Source of the DNA: Nitrospirota bacterium
Lineage (GTDB): Bacteria; Nitrospirota; Nitrospiria; Nitrospirales; UBA8639
Length of the DNA: 9,506 bases
NCBI GenBank assembly: GCA_003228495.1
Contig: QIDY01000166.1
Span: 1-9,506 of the forward strand
Direction of reading: 5' to 3'
Shown here: positions 1 through 6,048 of the stretch, piece after piece
Layout: each line of letters starts with the position of its first letter
How positions within the stretch are numbered: the first letter of the stretch is position 1
Notes under the pieces: generated by a model
What the model was told of the DNA's origin: nothing
Database searches by the model: none
What the model saw: the letters and a program-made list of their open reading frames with translations, nothing else
Program-made: the position numbers and the translations under genes

Positions 1-853
1 GAAATTGGCGAGCACCCTCTTGCGTGTCAGGATGAATGTACCATTCCATTTTAATGGTTTGGCCTTCGGCCGCCACCGAAGCAGGATTGGTCGTCAGTGC
101 CGGTTTCCCGGTATCAGCCATCACCATATCAGAGCCCCCAATGTGAAGGCTGACTTCTTCGCCAAATTCTAATTTGTTACGCAATGTGAATTTGACGCAA
201 TCTCCTTGATTGCCGCGAATGACCAAGGGTTGAATCCACTGATCCTGCACCCCGGCAATGATCGCACCGGGATCACTGTGACCTGTCACCTCCCTGGCCG
301 CTGCATTTTTTGCTTCTTCAGCCCGAACTTTGTCCAGGTTTTCAGTCAGGACATACATGTACCCTGGATAGTAATCGAGCCAGGCGTTCAGGGTAATTTC
401 CGCATTGATGGCGGAGATATCATAGTTTTTAACCGGCGCAGCACTTGGACATCGCCCACCCTTATTTGATACGGGTTGAGCCTCCAAATCCGACATCAGC
501 AGCCCATTCCCTCTTCCAGCTCCATATTGATGCATTGTCGACATCTCATTAAAGGTGCCGGTGTTGTTACCCTGATGTTCCATTTCTTTTTGCATCTGGT
601 CCATCATTCGTTGATGCTGAAGCTCGACCTTTGCAGCCCGTTCAGCTCGGCCTTCAACAGAATTTTCAGTGATGGTTTGTCCTTTGAGGCGTTCAGCCCA
701 TCCCGCCGAGGGAGAGGACATACTCACGGGTTGAGCCTCCGGGGAAGAAGCATTCTGGGCACCGACGAAAGAAGGACTCCCTAAAAAGGCCGCCCCACCA
801 AACAGCGCCAAGAATGCAGCAACTGTCATAAATTTACGTTTGCCGTGATACAT
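1..853 (-). CDS. Secreted multicopper oxidase, N-terminal part (3' end beyond window)
   Basis: The frame is open from an ATG at 853 to the window edge, giving 284 residues with no stop. The start is supported by AAGGAGG at 861-867, seven bases upstream. Residues 1-32 form a Sec signal peptide: lysine/arginine-containing start, hydrophobic core, and VGA|QN as the likely cleavage site, so the protein should act outside the cytoplasm. Residues 80-109 are rich in Met and His, possibly a copper-binding lead-in. From about residue 135 it reads as a cupredoxin domain of the multicopper oxidase type: WIQPLVIRGNQGDCVKFTLRN (residues 206-226), then a LHIGGSDM segment at 236-243 and EWYIHPDTQEG at 270-280. 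The family oxidises a substrate and passes electrons through type 1 copper to a trinuclear centre. The first copper motif here is H-x-G rather than the usual H-x-H. The other copper motifs lie outside the window, so the substrate cannot be inferred. Confidence 0.88.
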   Translation of the reverse strand, partial: MYHGKRKFMTVAAFLALFGGAAFLGSPSFVGAQNASSPEAQPVSMSSPSAGWAERLKGQTITENSVEGRAERAAKVELQHQRMMDQMQKEMEHQGNNTGTFNEMSTMHQYGAGRGNGLLMSDLEAQPVSNKGGRCPSAAPVKNYDISAINAEITLNAWLDYYPGYMYVLTENLDKVRAEEAKNAAAREVTGHSDPGAIIAGVQDQWIQPLVIRGNQGDCVKFTLRNKLEFGEEVSLHIGGSDMVMADTGKPALTTNPASVAAEGQTIKMEWYIHPDTQEGARQF

Positions 854-860
854 TATCCGG

Positions 861-867
861 CCTCCTT
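861..867 (-). promoter_or_regulatory. Ribosome binding site of the multicopper oxidase
   Basis: On the minus strand the sequence reads AAGGAGG followed by seven bases and ATG at 853. This is a full-strength Shine-Dalgarno match at good spacing. It fixes the start of a gene whose end is not in the window. Confidence 0.85.
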
Positions 868-1083
868 AAATTTATATTGTTATTAAATAAGTACATGACC
901 AAAACCTCTCAATGGGGTTTTCCCATGGAGCCTAGTCAAACAGAGCCACTTTAAATCCGGCCTTCACTTTACCTTTGCATCACAATTCTAAAGTTAAGAG
1001 CCGACACTGAGCGCCCCCTTAGAGGTCGGGCATTCCGGAGGCCGGTCCATCACACCCACCCCAGTGCCGGCAACTAAGAGCAA

Positions 1084-1100
1084 AGCAACATAAGTGCCAA
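1084..1100 (-). promoter_or_regulatory. Sigma-54 (-24/-12) promoter for the multicopper oxidase
   Basis: The minus strand reads TTGGCAC, then TTATG, then TTGCT. This matches the sigma-54 consensus (TTGGCAC-N5-TTGCW) at every defined position, with the required spacing between the GG and GC doublets. Transcription would start near 1073 and run leftward through a leader of about 220 bases to the oxidase ATG at 853. No other minus-strand gene lies between. A sigma-54 promoter needs an AAA+ enhancer-binding protein. One is encoded at 3199-4617 and a palindromic candidate binding site lies upstream at 1262-1281. Confidence 0.75.
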
Positions 1101-1261
1101 GGACGTCGTATCTATCACGAAGAACAACAACCGGCCCTATCCATGCGGCTTTAATAAAGATTGGAGAGGGTTAGGAAAGGCCAAACTATTGCCCAATATT
1201 CTGCCATTCTGAATAGTCAGACTAGTGCCGATAAATTATCGCTTTGTAATCAACAGGTTAT

Positions 1262-1281
1262 GTGTCCAAAATTTTGGACAC
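1262..1281. promoter_or_regulatory. Perfect 20-bp palindrome, candidate activator (enhancer) site
   Basis: GTGTCCAAAATTTTGGACAC is identical to its reverse complement over all 20 bases, and there is no loop. That form suits a dimeric DNA-binding protein better than an RNA hairpin. It lies about 180 bases upstream of the -24 element of the sigma-54 promoter at 1084-1100, a usual distance for the upstream site of an NtrC-type activator. It also sits directly beyond the 3' end of the broken activator remnant (1326-1604). Which protein binds it is inference. Confidence 0.6.
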
Positions 1282-1325
1282 GAAATATGCCGAAATGAGG
1301 AAAATAGGGACAGCTCTGTTCGCTG

Positions 1326-1604
1326 TTAGGGTATGTGGTAGGTTCGCAACTTATTGTAAAGATTGGATCGACTGATATTGAGGAGACGCCCGGTGGGAGA
1401 GTCTCGTCGCCATGAATCTCAGAAAGAGCTTGGAGAATACGTTCTGCCAAGCGACTTGCCGAACTCGTTGCCCACCAAATGCAAATCACCATTGATTTTA
1501 TGCACCGCCTGATGCAGCCGTTTCAGATTTGGCGGAATTCGCAAGTGCCCATTGCCGGCAGGGAGTTGGTGCACCGCTTTTGGAAGGAGAAACACCTTGC
1601 CCAC
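1326..1604 (-). pseudogene. Remnant of the C-terminal end of a sigma-54 activator (NtrC type)
   Basis: Read on the minus strand, this is a decayed copy of the end of the activator at 3199-4617. Its last segment, ISRSNLYNKLRTYHIP then TAA (1328-1326), matches the intact ISRSNLYNKLRTYQI. Further upstream, in another frame, RILQALSEIHGDET matches RILQALSEAQGDKT. A two-base net difference near 1390-1400 breaks the frame between these parts. Upstream again, an in-step NGDL and a faint PAGNG...HQAV suggest the WPGNVREL region (about 1490-1560), but that part is weakly supported. Over 1337-1390 the DNA agrees with 3207-3260 at 49 of 54 bases. The ATPase domain is absent, so no function as an activator is possible. 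It is most likely a dead paralogue that once stood next to the oxidase promoter. Confidence 0.7.
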
Positions 1605-1814
1605 GGGGAAGCAGAGTCAAGGTGTGCCACAAAACCCGTGAATGAATGTACTAGCGGTGTATCATATAAGGAAGAAATCGCTTCGAGGAATTTTTCTGCT
1701 CTGGTTTTCCCATTTTCACCATTTCCCTTCCAGTAAAATTAATTTCTGTGGGAGGAAATGGTTGCCTTCAAAAAATCGTAACGTGCCATTTTTTTCGCTG
1801 GATTCGTGATAATT

Positions 1815-2708
1815 TTAATCTATCACCTTGCTTCTGCGATGAAACCGTAAAACAATAGCGGGATCAGGATGAAGGCTCACCTTCGACTCATCTTTTCCTT
1901 TATAGGGAAGGGTATTCAACACATGACGAATGGCCTCCAGCCTGGCCTTGATTTTACTGTTGGCTTTGACAATGACCCAGGGGGAGTAGGAGGTATGCGT
2001 CTTACTAAACATTTCTTCTTTATACGTGGTGTAGAGATCCCAATGCACTTGGGCTTCATCATCAACGGGGCTGATTTTCCACTGCTTTAAGGGATTTTTG
2101 ACTCGGCGTTCAAAACGGCGCTTTTGTTCGCATTTGGATATGGAGAACCAAAATTTAATGACATCAATGTTGTCTTCATAGAGCATATGCTCGAATTCAG
2201 GAACCTGTTGCATGAAAATCTTGTGCTGGGTCTTCGTGCAAAACTTCATCACGGGCTCGACGACCGCTCGGTTGTACCAACTCCGATCAAAGAAAGCGAT
2301 TTCCCCAGGATTAGGAAGATGCTTGACATATCGTTGGAAATACCATTGTCCTTTTTCTACCTCAGTGGGTTTGGGCAAGGCCACCACTCTCATTGAGCGT
2401 GGATTAAGATGTTCGGTAAATCGTCGAATCGCTCCCCCTTTTCCCGCTGCGTCTCGACCTTCAAAAATAATGGCCACCCGTCGTCCCGTGAGTTGGACAT
2501 CTCTCTGTAACTTAACCAATTCAATTTGCAGTTGTCGTAATTCTGCTTCACAGCGCAGAGTTCGTAATGCAATCTTGGTGTTAATATTTTTTGACTTGAG
2601 GAGTTGGATCAGCCCCTTCTTAGACGTCAGTCCGATAAGATCTGCCTCCGTCAACGTCTGAGACCCCTTCGAAATTGGTACGGCTTTCAGTTTTTTTGTA
2701 ATGGGCAT
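1815..2708 (-). CDS. ppk2: Polyphosphate kinase 2, class I
   Basis: This cytoplasmic P-loop kinase transfers phosphate between polyphosphate and nucleoside diphosphates; class I members mainly make NTP from NDP. Counted from the ATG at 2708 the protein has 297 residues, normal for a single-domain PPK2. Visible motifs are Walker A GRDAAGKGG (84-92), LNPRSMRVVALPKP (101-114), QWYFQRYVKHLP (121-132), Walker B-type FFDRSWYNRAVVE (139-151), and a basic lid with KRRFERR...QWK (197-211). The frame extends upstream to a TTG at 2771, but those 21 extra residues have no ribosome binding site and do not resemble the family start. The ATG at 2708 has AAAGGA about 13 bases upstream, which is weak and somewhat distant, so the start is not certain. 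The gene stands alone, between an activator remnant downstream and a palindromic element upstream. Confidence 0.95.
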   Translation of the reverse strand: MPITKKLKAVPISKGSQTLTEADLIGLTSKKGLIQLLKSKNINTKIALRTLRCEAELRQLQIELVKLQRDVQLTGRRVAIIFEGRDAAGKGGAIRRFTEHLNPRSMRVVALPKPTEVEKGQWYFQRYVKHLPNPGEIAFFDRSWYNRAVVEPVMKFCTKTQHKIFMQQVPEFEHMLYEDNIDVIKFWFSISKCEQKRRFERRVKNPLKQWKISPVDDEAQVHWDLYTTYKEEMFSKTHTSYSPWVIVKANSKIKARLEAIRHVLNTLPYKGKDESKVSLHPDPAIVLRFHRRSKVID

Positions 2709-2771
2709 GGCACTAACTAGATCCTTTAAGATTGTTGGTAAAAGTTTTTCATCTCCACACAAGGGAAGCAA

Positions 2772-3198
2772 AAGTCAAAAGTCCGATCGTCATGCCCTTT
2801 GTGTATCATAACCCACTCGAGTCCTGTCCAAACAGATGGGGCCTGTGGAATATTTCTCTCCCATAGTGCGTAAATGCTTGATGTACAATCGATACCAGCA
2901 GCCGACGGGAATGGTCAAAAAAGTCCGTCCAGCAAGGCCGCAGCCTTTTTGACGAGCGGAGCGTACTCTCAGTACGTGAGCACGGCCGAAGCCGCTACGG
3001 CGAAGGCAGGGAACGCCGCTGCTGGCGGCTTTTTTCAACATTCTCAGAGGTATACGCCAGCACGACAATGATCTCGCACTCAACCCCATGTTCCTTTCCT
3101 CAACGATAAATGGGGTTTTTCCATGAACCCTCCCCTAATTCATTTCAACCCCCTAGCCATCAAGTGGGTATATTCCGAAGCTGATACAAGTTGGCAGA
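2772..3198. other. Intergenic region between activator and ppk2
   Basis: No gene is convincing here. A minus-strand frame over 2790-3089 runs through the palindromic element and looks like a by-product of it. Besides that element, the region holds an inverted repeat, AACCCCAT (3082-3089) with ATGGGGTT (3110-3117), followed by further T bases. This resembles a plus-strand terminator, but no plus-strand gene lies upstream to use it. Confidence 0.5.
2917..3035. repeat. 119-bp imperfect palindromic intergenic element
   Basis: The element begins AAAAAAGTCCGTCCAGCA and ends with a related inverted sequence, TGCTGGCGGCTTTTTT. The two ends pair imperfectly through the CCAGCA/TGCTGG and A6/T6 tracts. 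Near the centre is a perfect CGTACT-CTC-AGTACG hairpin (2962-2976). GC-rich arms followed by T6 face outward in both directions, so it could terminate transcription from either side, including the activator unit that ends at 3199. From memory it resembles palindromic elements scattered in Nitrospira genomes, including the flanking stretch from about 2860. No second copy occurs in this window, so its repeat status is inferred. Confidence 0.6.
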
Positions 3199-4617
3199 CT
3201 ATATTTGATAGGTTCGCAACTTATTGTATAGATTGGATCGACTGATTTGGAGGAGACGCGCCGCGCGGGTCTTATCCCCTTGCGCTTCGGAAAGGGCTTG
3301 AAGAATACGATCCCGTTCGGCGGCCTGACGAGCGCCTCTACTCACCGAACTCAAATCACCATTGGTACTGTAGACATCCTGATTCCCAAAAAGATCGGTG
3401 GCATGAATCATAGAATGCCGACATGTAACCACCGCGCGTTCTATAAGATTCTCTAATTCCCGTACATTCCCCGGCCATGCGTACTGAGACAAGGCCCGTT
3501 GAGCATCCGGATGCATAGCCAATGAAGGCCGCCCATGCTGTCGAGTCGAGAAATCCAGAAAATGTTTGACCAATAACGGAATATCTTCCTTACGTTCCCG
3601 TAACGGCGGCACCCTTAAGGGCAACACAGCCAAACGATAATACAAATCCGCTCGAAAGCGCTTAGCCTTTACCAACTCTTCTAGAGGTTTATTGCCAACG
3701 GAAATGACCCGAACATTCACCTTGATCGATCGATTGCTCCCCACGGGTTTGATTTCCCTTTCCTGTAACACCCGAAGCAATCGGGCTTGAAACGCTGGAG
3801 TCGTATCGGCAATTTCATCCAAAAATATTGTTCCACCCTCCGCCTCTTCAAATAAACCTTTTCGATCACTTACAGCCCCTGTAAAGGCCCCGCGCATATG
3901 CCCGAATAATTCGCTTTCCAATAATGTTTCGGGCAAAGCACTACATTCCACCACGACGAAGGGATCTTCTCGGCGCCGACTTAAGTCATGAATCGTTTTA
4001 GCAACCAATTCTTTGCCCGTTCCACTTTCCCCTTGAATGAGCACGGTAGCCTCACTCGCCGCGACCAATTGAACCATTTCAAGCAATTGTTGGATCGGTT
4101 CACTCTCCCCAATGATCTTCCGATGTGGAGCCTCACCTAAAAACTCCTGCTCCTGATCAGGAAGCCCCGATAACTTCTGATCCTGTGGAAGCACGACAAC
4201 TCTCTCACTTCCACGAGCTCCCATCAGTACCGCAAAATGCGTTGTGCCGTCTTCACTGTCGAAAGGCACGGCTCTTGGAAACGGACATGTAGGAGAAACG
4301 TCAGCGGAGGGTGAAGGGCAGGGTGACGCATCCTGTTGTACTCGAACACTTGTCTGAAACAGGTGCGTCGCATGACAGGGTATACATGAGGCCTGTTCGG
4401 AAACCCCCGAATCGGGAGGACGTGTTGCCGGCAAAGAAATTAAGGGGCATTCCTTCGCTATTTTATCTGCCGCAGGATTGGCATAGACCACTTCCAACTG
4501 AGGATTGAAAATGACAATCGGCTCATCCAGATGATTCGCTAATAATTTCAAACCCTCAAGACGGGCGTGAAGTAGCGGCGGAACATCAGACTCCGTTGAC
4601 GTATACGATCCGGCCAT
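3199..4617 (-). CDS. Sigma-54-dependent activator with PAS-like, Cys-containing sensor region
   Basis: This 472-residue cytoplasmic AAA+ enhancer-binding protein remodels sigma-54 RNA polymerase. The start ATG at 4617 follows AAGGAGG by ten bases. Residues about 15-145 form a PAS-like input domain (DEPIVIFNPQLEVVYANPAA at 31-50) with cysteines at 57, 78, 81, 100 and 111, including CIPCH at 78-82. The AAA+ domain follows: Walker A GESGTGKE (196-203), sigma-54 contact loop GAFTGA (243-248), Walker B GGTIFLDEI (261-269), RFRADLYYRL (320-329) and WPGNVREL (381-388). A Fis-type helix-turn-helix lies at about 447-470. All motifs for ATP hydrolysis and sigma-54 contact are intact. There is no receiver domain; a separate receiver is encoded 39 bases upstream. 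CxxCH resembles a haem c site, but the protein has no export signal, so metal or redox sensing is the better guess. Candidate targets are the sigma-54 promoters in this window. Confidence 0.95.
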   Translation of the reverse strand: MAGSYTSTESDVPPLLHARLEGLKLLANHLDEPIVIFNPQLEVVYANPAADKIAKECPLISLPATRPPDSGVSEQASCIPCHATHLFQTSVRVQQDASPCPSPSADVSPTCPFPRAVPFDSEDGTTHFAVLMGARGSERVVVLPQDQKLSGLPDQEQEFLGEAPHRKIIGESEPIQQLLEMVQLVAASEATVLIQGESGTGKELVAKTIHDLSRRREDPFVVVECSALPETLLESELFGHMRGAFTGAVSDRKGLFEEAEGGTIFLDEIADTTPAFQARLLRVLQEREIKPVGSNRSIKVNVRVISVGNKPLEELVKAKRFRADLYYRLAVLPLRVPPLRERKEDIPLLVKHFLDFSTRQHGRPSLAMHPDAQRALSQYAWPGNVRELENLIERAVVTCRHSMIHATDLFGNQDVYSTNGDLSSVSRGARQAAERDRILQALSEAQGDKTRAARLLQISRSNLYNKLRTYQI

Positions 4618-4656
4618 CGTAAAGATTCCTCCTTCTTATCCCAAATACTCGCTGTA

Positions 4657-5076
4657 TCATAGTAAAATATTCCCACAAGGATTGATCATACACATTTGGG
4701 ATATCCACGCTTTCAAATCCTTCATGTGAATTGGCTTTTCGAAATATCCATGGGCCCCACATTCAATCGCCTTGGCCTTGGATTGGCTGTCGCCATACGC
4801 CGTCATCACAACGATGCGACTCTGAGGGGCTGAGGCTTTCAACAACCGTAAATACGGATATCCTCCATCCGGGATCTTCAAATCAGTAACAATCATATTG
4901 GGCATGACAGCCTGAAGAGAGTCCAACGCCCCCTTCCCATCATAAGATTCAAGTACCCGGCAACCATTCTCTTTAAGGGTATCGACCAACAAGGCTCTCA
5001 TGGCTTCATCCTCATCCACCACCATAATGGTACAGAGCCCTTTCTTTCCACAACTATGAATCGGGACCTCTTTCAT
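4657..5076 (-). CDS. Single-domain response regulator (receiver protein)
   Basis: The 139-residue protein is a CheY-like receiver and almost nothing else. The acidic pocket is DEDE at 21-24, the phosphorylated aspartate is D65 (IVTDLKIPDGG), the switch threonine is T92 (VVMTAYGD), and the conserved lysine is K114 (YFEKPI). All key residues are present, so it should accept phosphate from a histidine kinase, none of which is encoded here. A GAGGT lies eight bases before the ATG at 5076. It precedes the sigma-54 activator by 39 bases on the same strand, so the two are very likely cotranscribed. Since that activator lacks a receiver, the pair looks like a split NtrC-type system. No output domain is present; the last 10-15 residues are a short tail. 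Confidence 0.93.
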   Translation of the reverse strand: MKEVPIHSCGKKGLCTIMVVDEDEAMRALLVDTLKENGCRVLESYDGKGALDSLQAVMPNMIVTDLKIPDGGYPYLRLLKASAPQSRIVVMTAYGDSQSKAKAIECGAHGYFEKPIHMKDLKAWISQMCMINPCGNILL

Positions 5077-5162
5077 TCCCGCACACCTCTTTTTTTATTG
5101 GATGCCTATTGCCCTAGCAAGATCGGCCAACACCATACTTAAACCACAGCAAGATTCGGACC

Positions 5163-5576
5163 TTAAACAGGCGGCTTATTACACCCAAACTGCCCCATTT
5201 TAGGGAAGTTGGAAGGTATTGCCGAAAAAGCAGTGTGGAGTTTTTCCACAGAAGCGCTATTCCGCAAACCCATTGTCAGTAAGTGAACTATTTCGACATT
5301 TTCGATGAACGGGTTACCCGAACAAGTGGCAGGAATTCTTTTCAATGTCTCTATAATTTCAAAATACGTTTCCAAACAGAATTGTTTGGGCTTATGGTAC
5401 CCCAACCATTGTTCAATGAAGTGACGAGTCCGTTCACCTTCTCGCCCGCCAACACGACTGACCAGCGATGCGTCATAATCTTTTGTGGCGGGATCACGGT
5501 ATTCTTCCTCTTTCTCGCACCACAAGGCAAAAGAAAACTGGAATAAGAAGTGGATGATGTGCTTGCCTGTTCTCAC
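5163..5576 (-). CDS. Doubtful hypothetical protein upstream of the receiver gene
   Basis: This is an open frame of 137 residues on the same strand as the receiver gene, ending 86 bases before it. The composition is protein-like: a charged stretch with EKEEEYRDPATKDYD early on and an amphipathic middle (FIEQWLGYHKPKQFCLETYFEIIETLKRIP in two parts around residues 53-82). I recognise no family. The only long-frame start is GTG at 5576, with no ribosome binding site. A different frame has a GTG just upstream, near 5604, after an AAGGA at good spacing, and that frame stops near 5508. One possibility is therefore a gene broken by a frameshift near 5540-5570; another is chance. The opposite-strand frame over 5283-5546 looks less likely. 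Confidence 0.35.
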   Translation of the reverse strand: MRTGKHIIHFLFQFSFALWCEKEEEYRDPATKDYDASLVSRVGGREGERTRHFIEQWLGYHKPKQFCLETYFEIIETLKRIPATCSGNPFIENVEIVHLLTMGLRNSASVEKLHTAFSAIPSNFPKMGQFGCNKPPV

Positions 5577-5667
5577 GGGAGATGGCTAAACCATACACCC
5601 AAGTTCCTTTTCTAAGTCGTTGTTACTGGAAAGAATTCCTTTAAAATTTGGCGTTAGGAGGAAACGG

Positions 5668-5703
5668 ATGACCTCACATAAAGCATCTTCTTTCATTTTC
5701 TAA
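5668..5703 (+). other. Tiny 11-codon frame with strong ribosome binding site
   Basis: TTAGGAGG at 5654-5661 is followed after six bases by ATG and an 11-residue frame, MTSHKASSFIF, ending in TAA. The binding site is better than that of the next gene, which starts 58 bases downstream. It could be a leader peptide or the head of a broken gene, or the binding site may be coincidental. A weak sigma-70-like pair, TTGTTA (5620-5625) and TAAAAT (5642-5647) with a 16-base spacer, lies just upstream but is very close to the binding site. Confidence 0.3.
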
Positions 5704-5761
5704 GGAAAACACTTACAATCCTCGGTACATAGGTAGCAACAAGAACAGGAGTACGAGTTTC

Positions 5762-5959
5762 ATGAATTTAGACGAGGCCGGTCGTCTACAAGACGCATGG
5801 AAAACCAAACATGGAGACAAACTCTGTCACCATACTCGGATCGTAGATTCTCTTATCGCACAAGATGGACAGAACACGGGCAATTTGGTCTGCAGAGAAT
5901 GTGGCGCCATTTTCCCAACCCTTCGCAACCCACTCCCCGACTCATCCCCGCCACACTAA
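5762..5959 (+). CDS. Small Cys/His protein, possible zinc-binding
   Basis: The protein has 65 residues. It starts MNLDEAGRLQDAWKTKHG and has a metal-ligand pattern: C22-H23-H24, then GNLVCRECGAIF with C44 and C47. The layout of a charged N-terminal helix, 'C-H', a G-x-x-G turn and a CxxCG knuckle resembles short Nitrospira hypothetical proteins that I recall, of unknown function. An AGGAG lies about ten bases before the ATG. The last 13 residues (LRNPLPDSSPPH and preceding) look like a loose tail. After the TAA the same frame stays open and protein-like for another 36 codons (to 6070), so the gene may be shortened by a nonsense mutation. It does not share a strand with its close neighbours and appears to be transcribed alone. 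Confidence 0.65.
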   Translation: MNLDEAGRLQDAWKTKHGDKLCHHTRIVDSLIAQDGQNTGNLVCRECGAIFPTLRNPLPDSSPPH

Positions 5960-5961
5960 CC

Positions 5962-6048
5962 AGGCCCTGCCCCTATTACGACCCAAAGATTCAAAGAATT
6001 GTTTCACCACCGTGTGGGAGAAGAGTTGGTTCGAAGAGGGCAGGGCTT
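5962..6048 (+). repeat. Long-range inverted repeat after the small Cys/His gene
   Basis: AGGCCCTGCCC (5962-5972) can pair with GGGCAGGGCTT (6038-6048), ten Watson-Crick pairs and one G-T pair, enclosing 65 bases. The left arm starts three bases after the stop codon of the small gene. It might form a 3' structure for that transcript. No T tract follows, so it is not a standard terminator. Confidence 0.35.

Larger units (their letters stand above)
854..1325. other. Intergenic regulatory region upstream of the multicopper oxidase
   Basis: No convincing gene was found here on either strand. It holds the oxidase ribosome binding site, the sigma-54 promoter and the 20-bp palindrome listed separately. 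A small inverted repeat, ATGGGGTTTTCCCAT (912-926), lies in the predicted oxidase leader. A near copy of it occurs at 3110-3124, downstream of the intact sigma-54 activator. Confidence 0.6.

Noticed and set aside
1779..1792. TGGCACG on the minus strand downstream of ppk2, a good -24 box.
   Set aside because: No GC doublet at the -12 position, and it points toward no nearby start codon.
2709..2771. N-terminal extension of PPK2 to a TTG at 2771.
   Set aside because: No ribosome binding site, and 21 extra residues unlike the family; the ATG at 2708 gives normal length.
2790..3089. 99-codon minus-strand frame with an arginine- and leucine-rich product.
   Set aside because: It runs through the palindromic element and its product reflects repeat DNA rather than a protein family.
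3082..3120. Terminator-like hairpin AACCCCAT/ATGGGGTT followed by T bases on the plus strand.
   Set aside because: The loop is 20 bases long and no plus-strand gene lies upstream; kept only as a note in the intergenic entry.
4372..4386. CxxCH in the activator as a haem c attachment site.
   Set aside because: The protein is cytoplasmic with no signal peptide, while haem c attachment occurs outside the cytoplasm.
5110..5124. TTGGC-N5-TTGCT on the minus strand upstream of the receiver gene, resembling a sigma-54 promoter.
   Set aside because: The boxes are two bases too close; sigma-54 tolerates very little change in this spacing.
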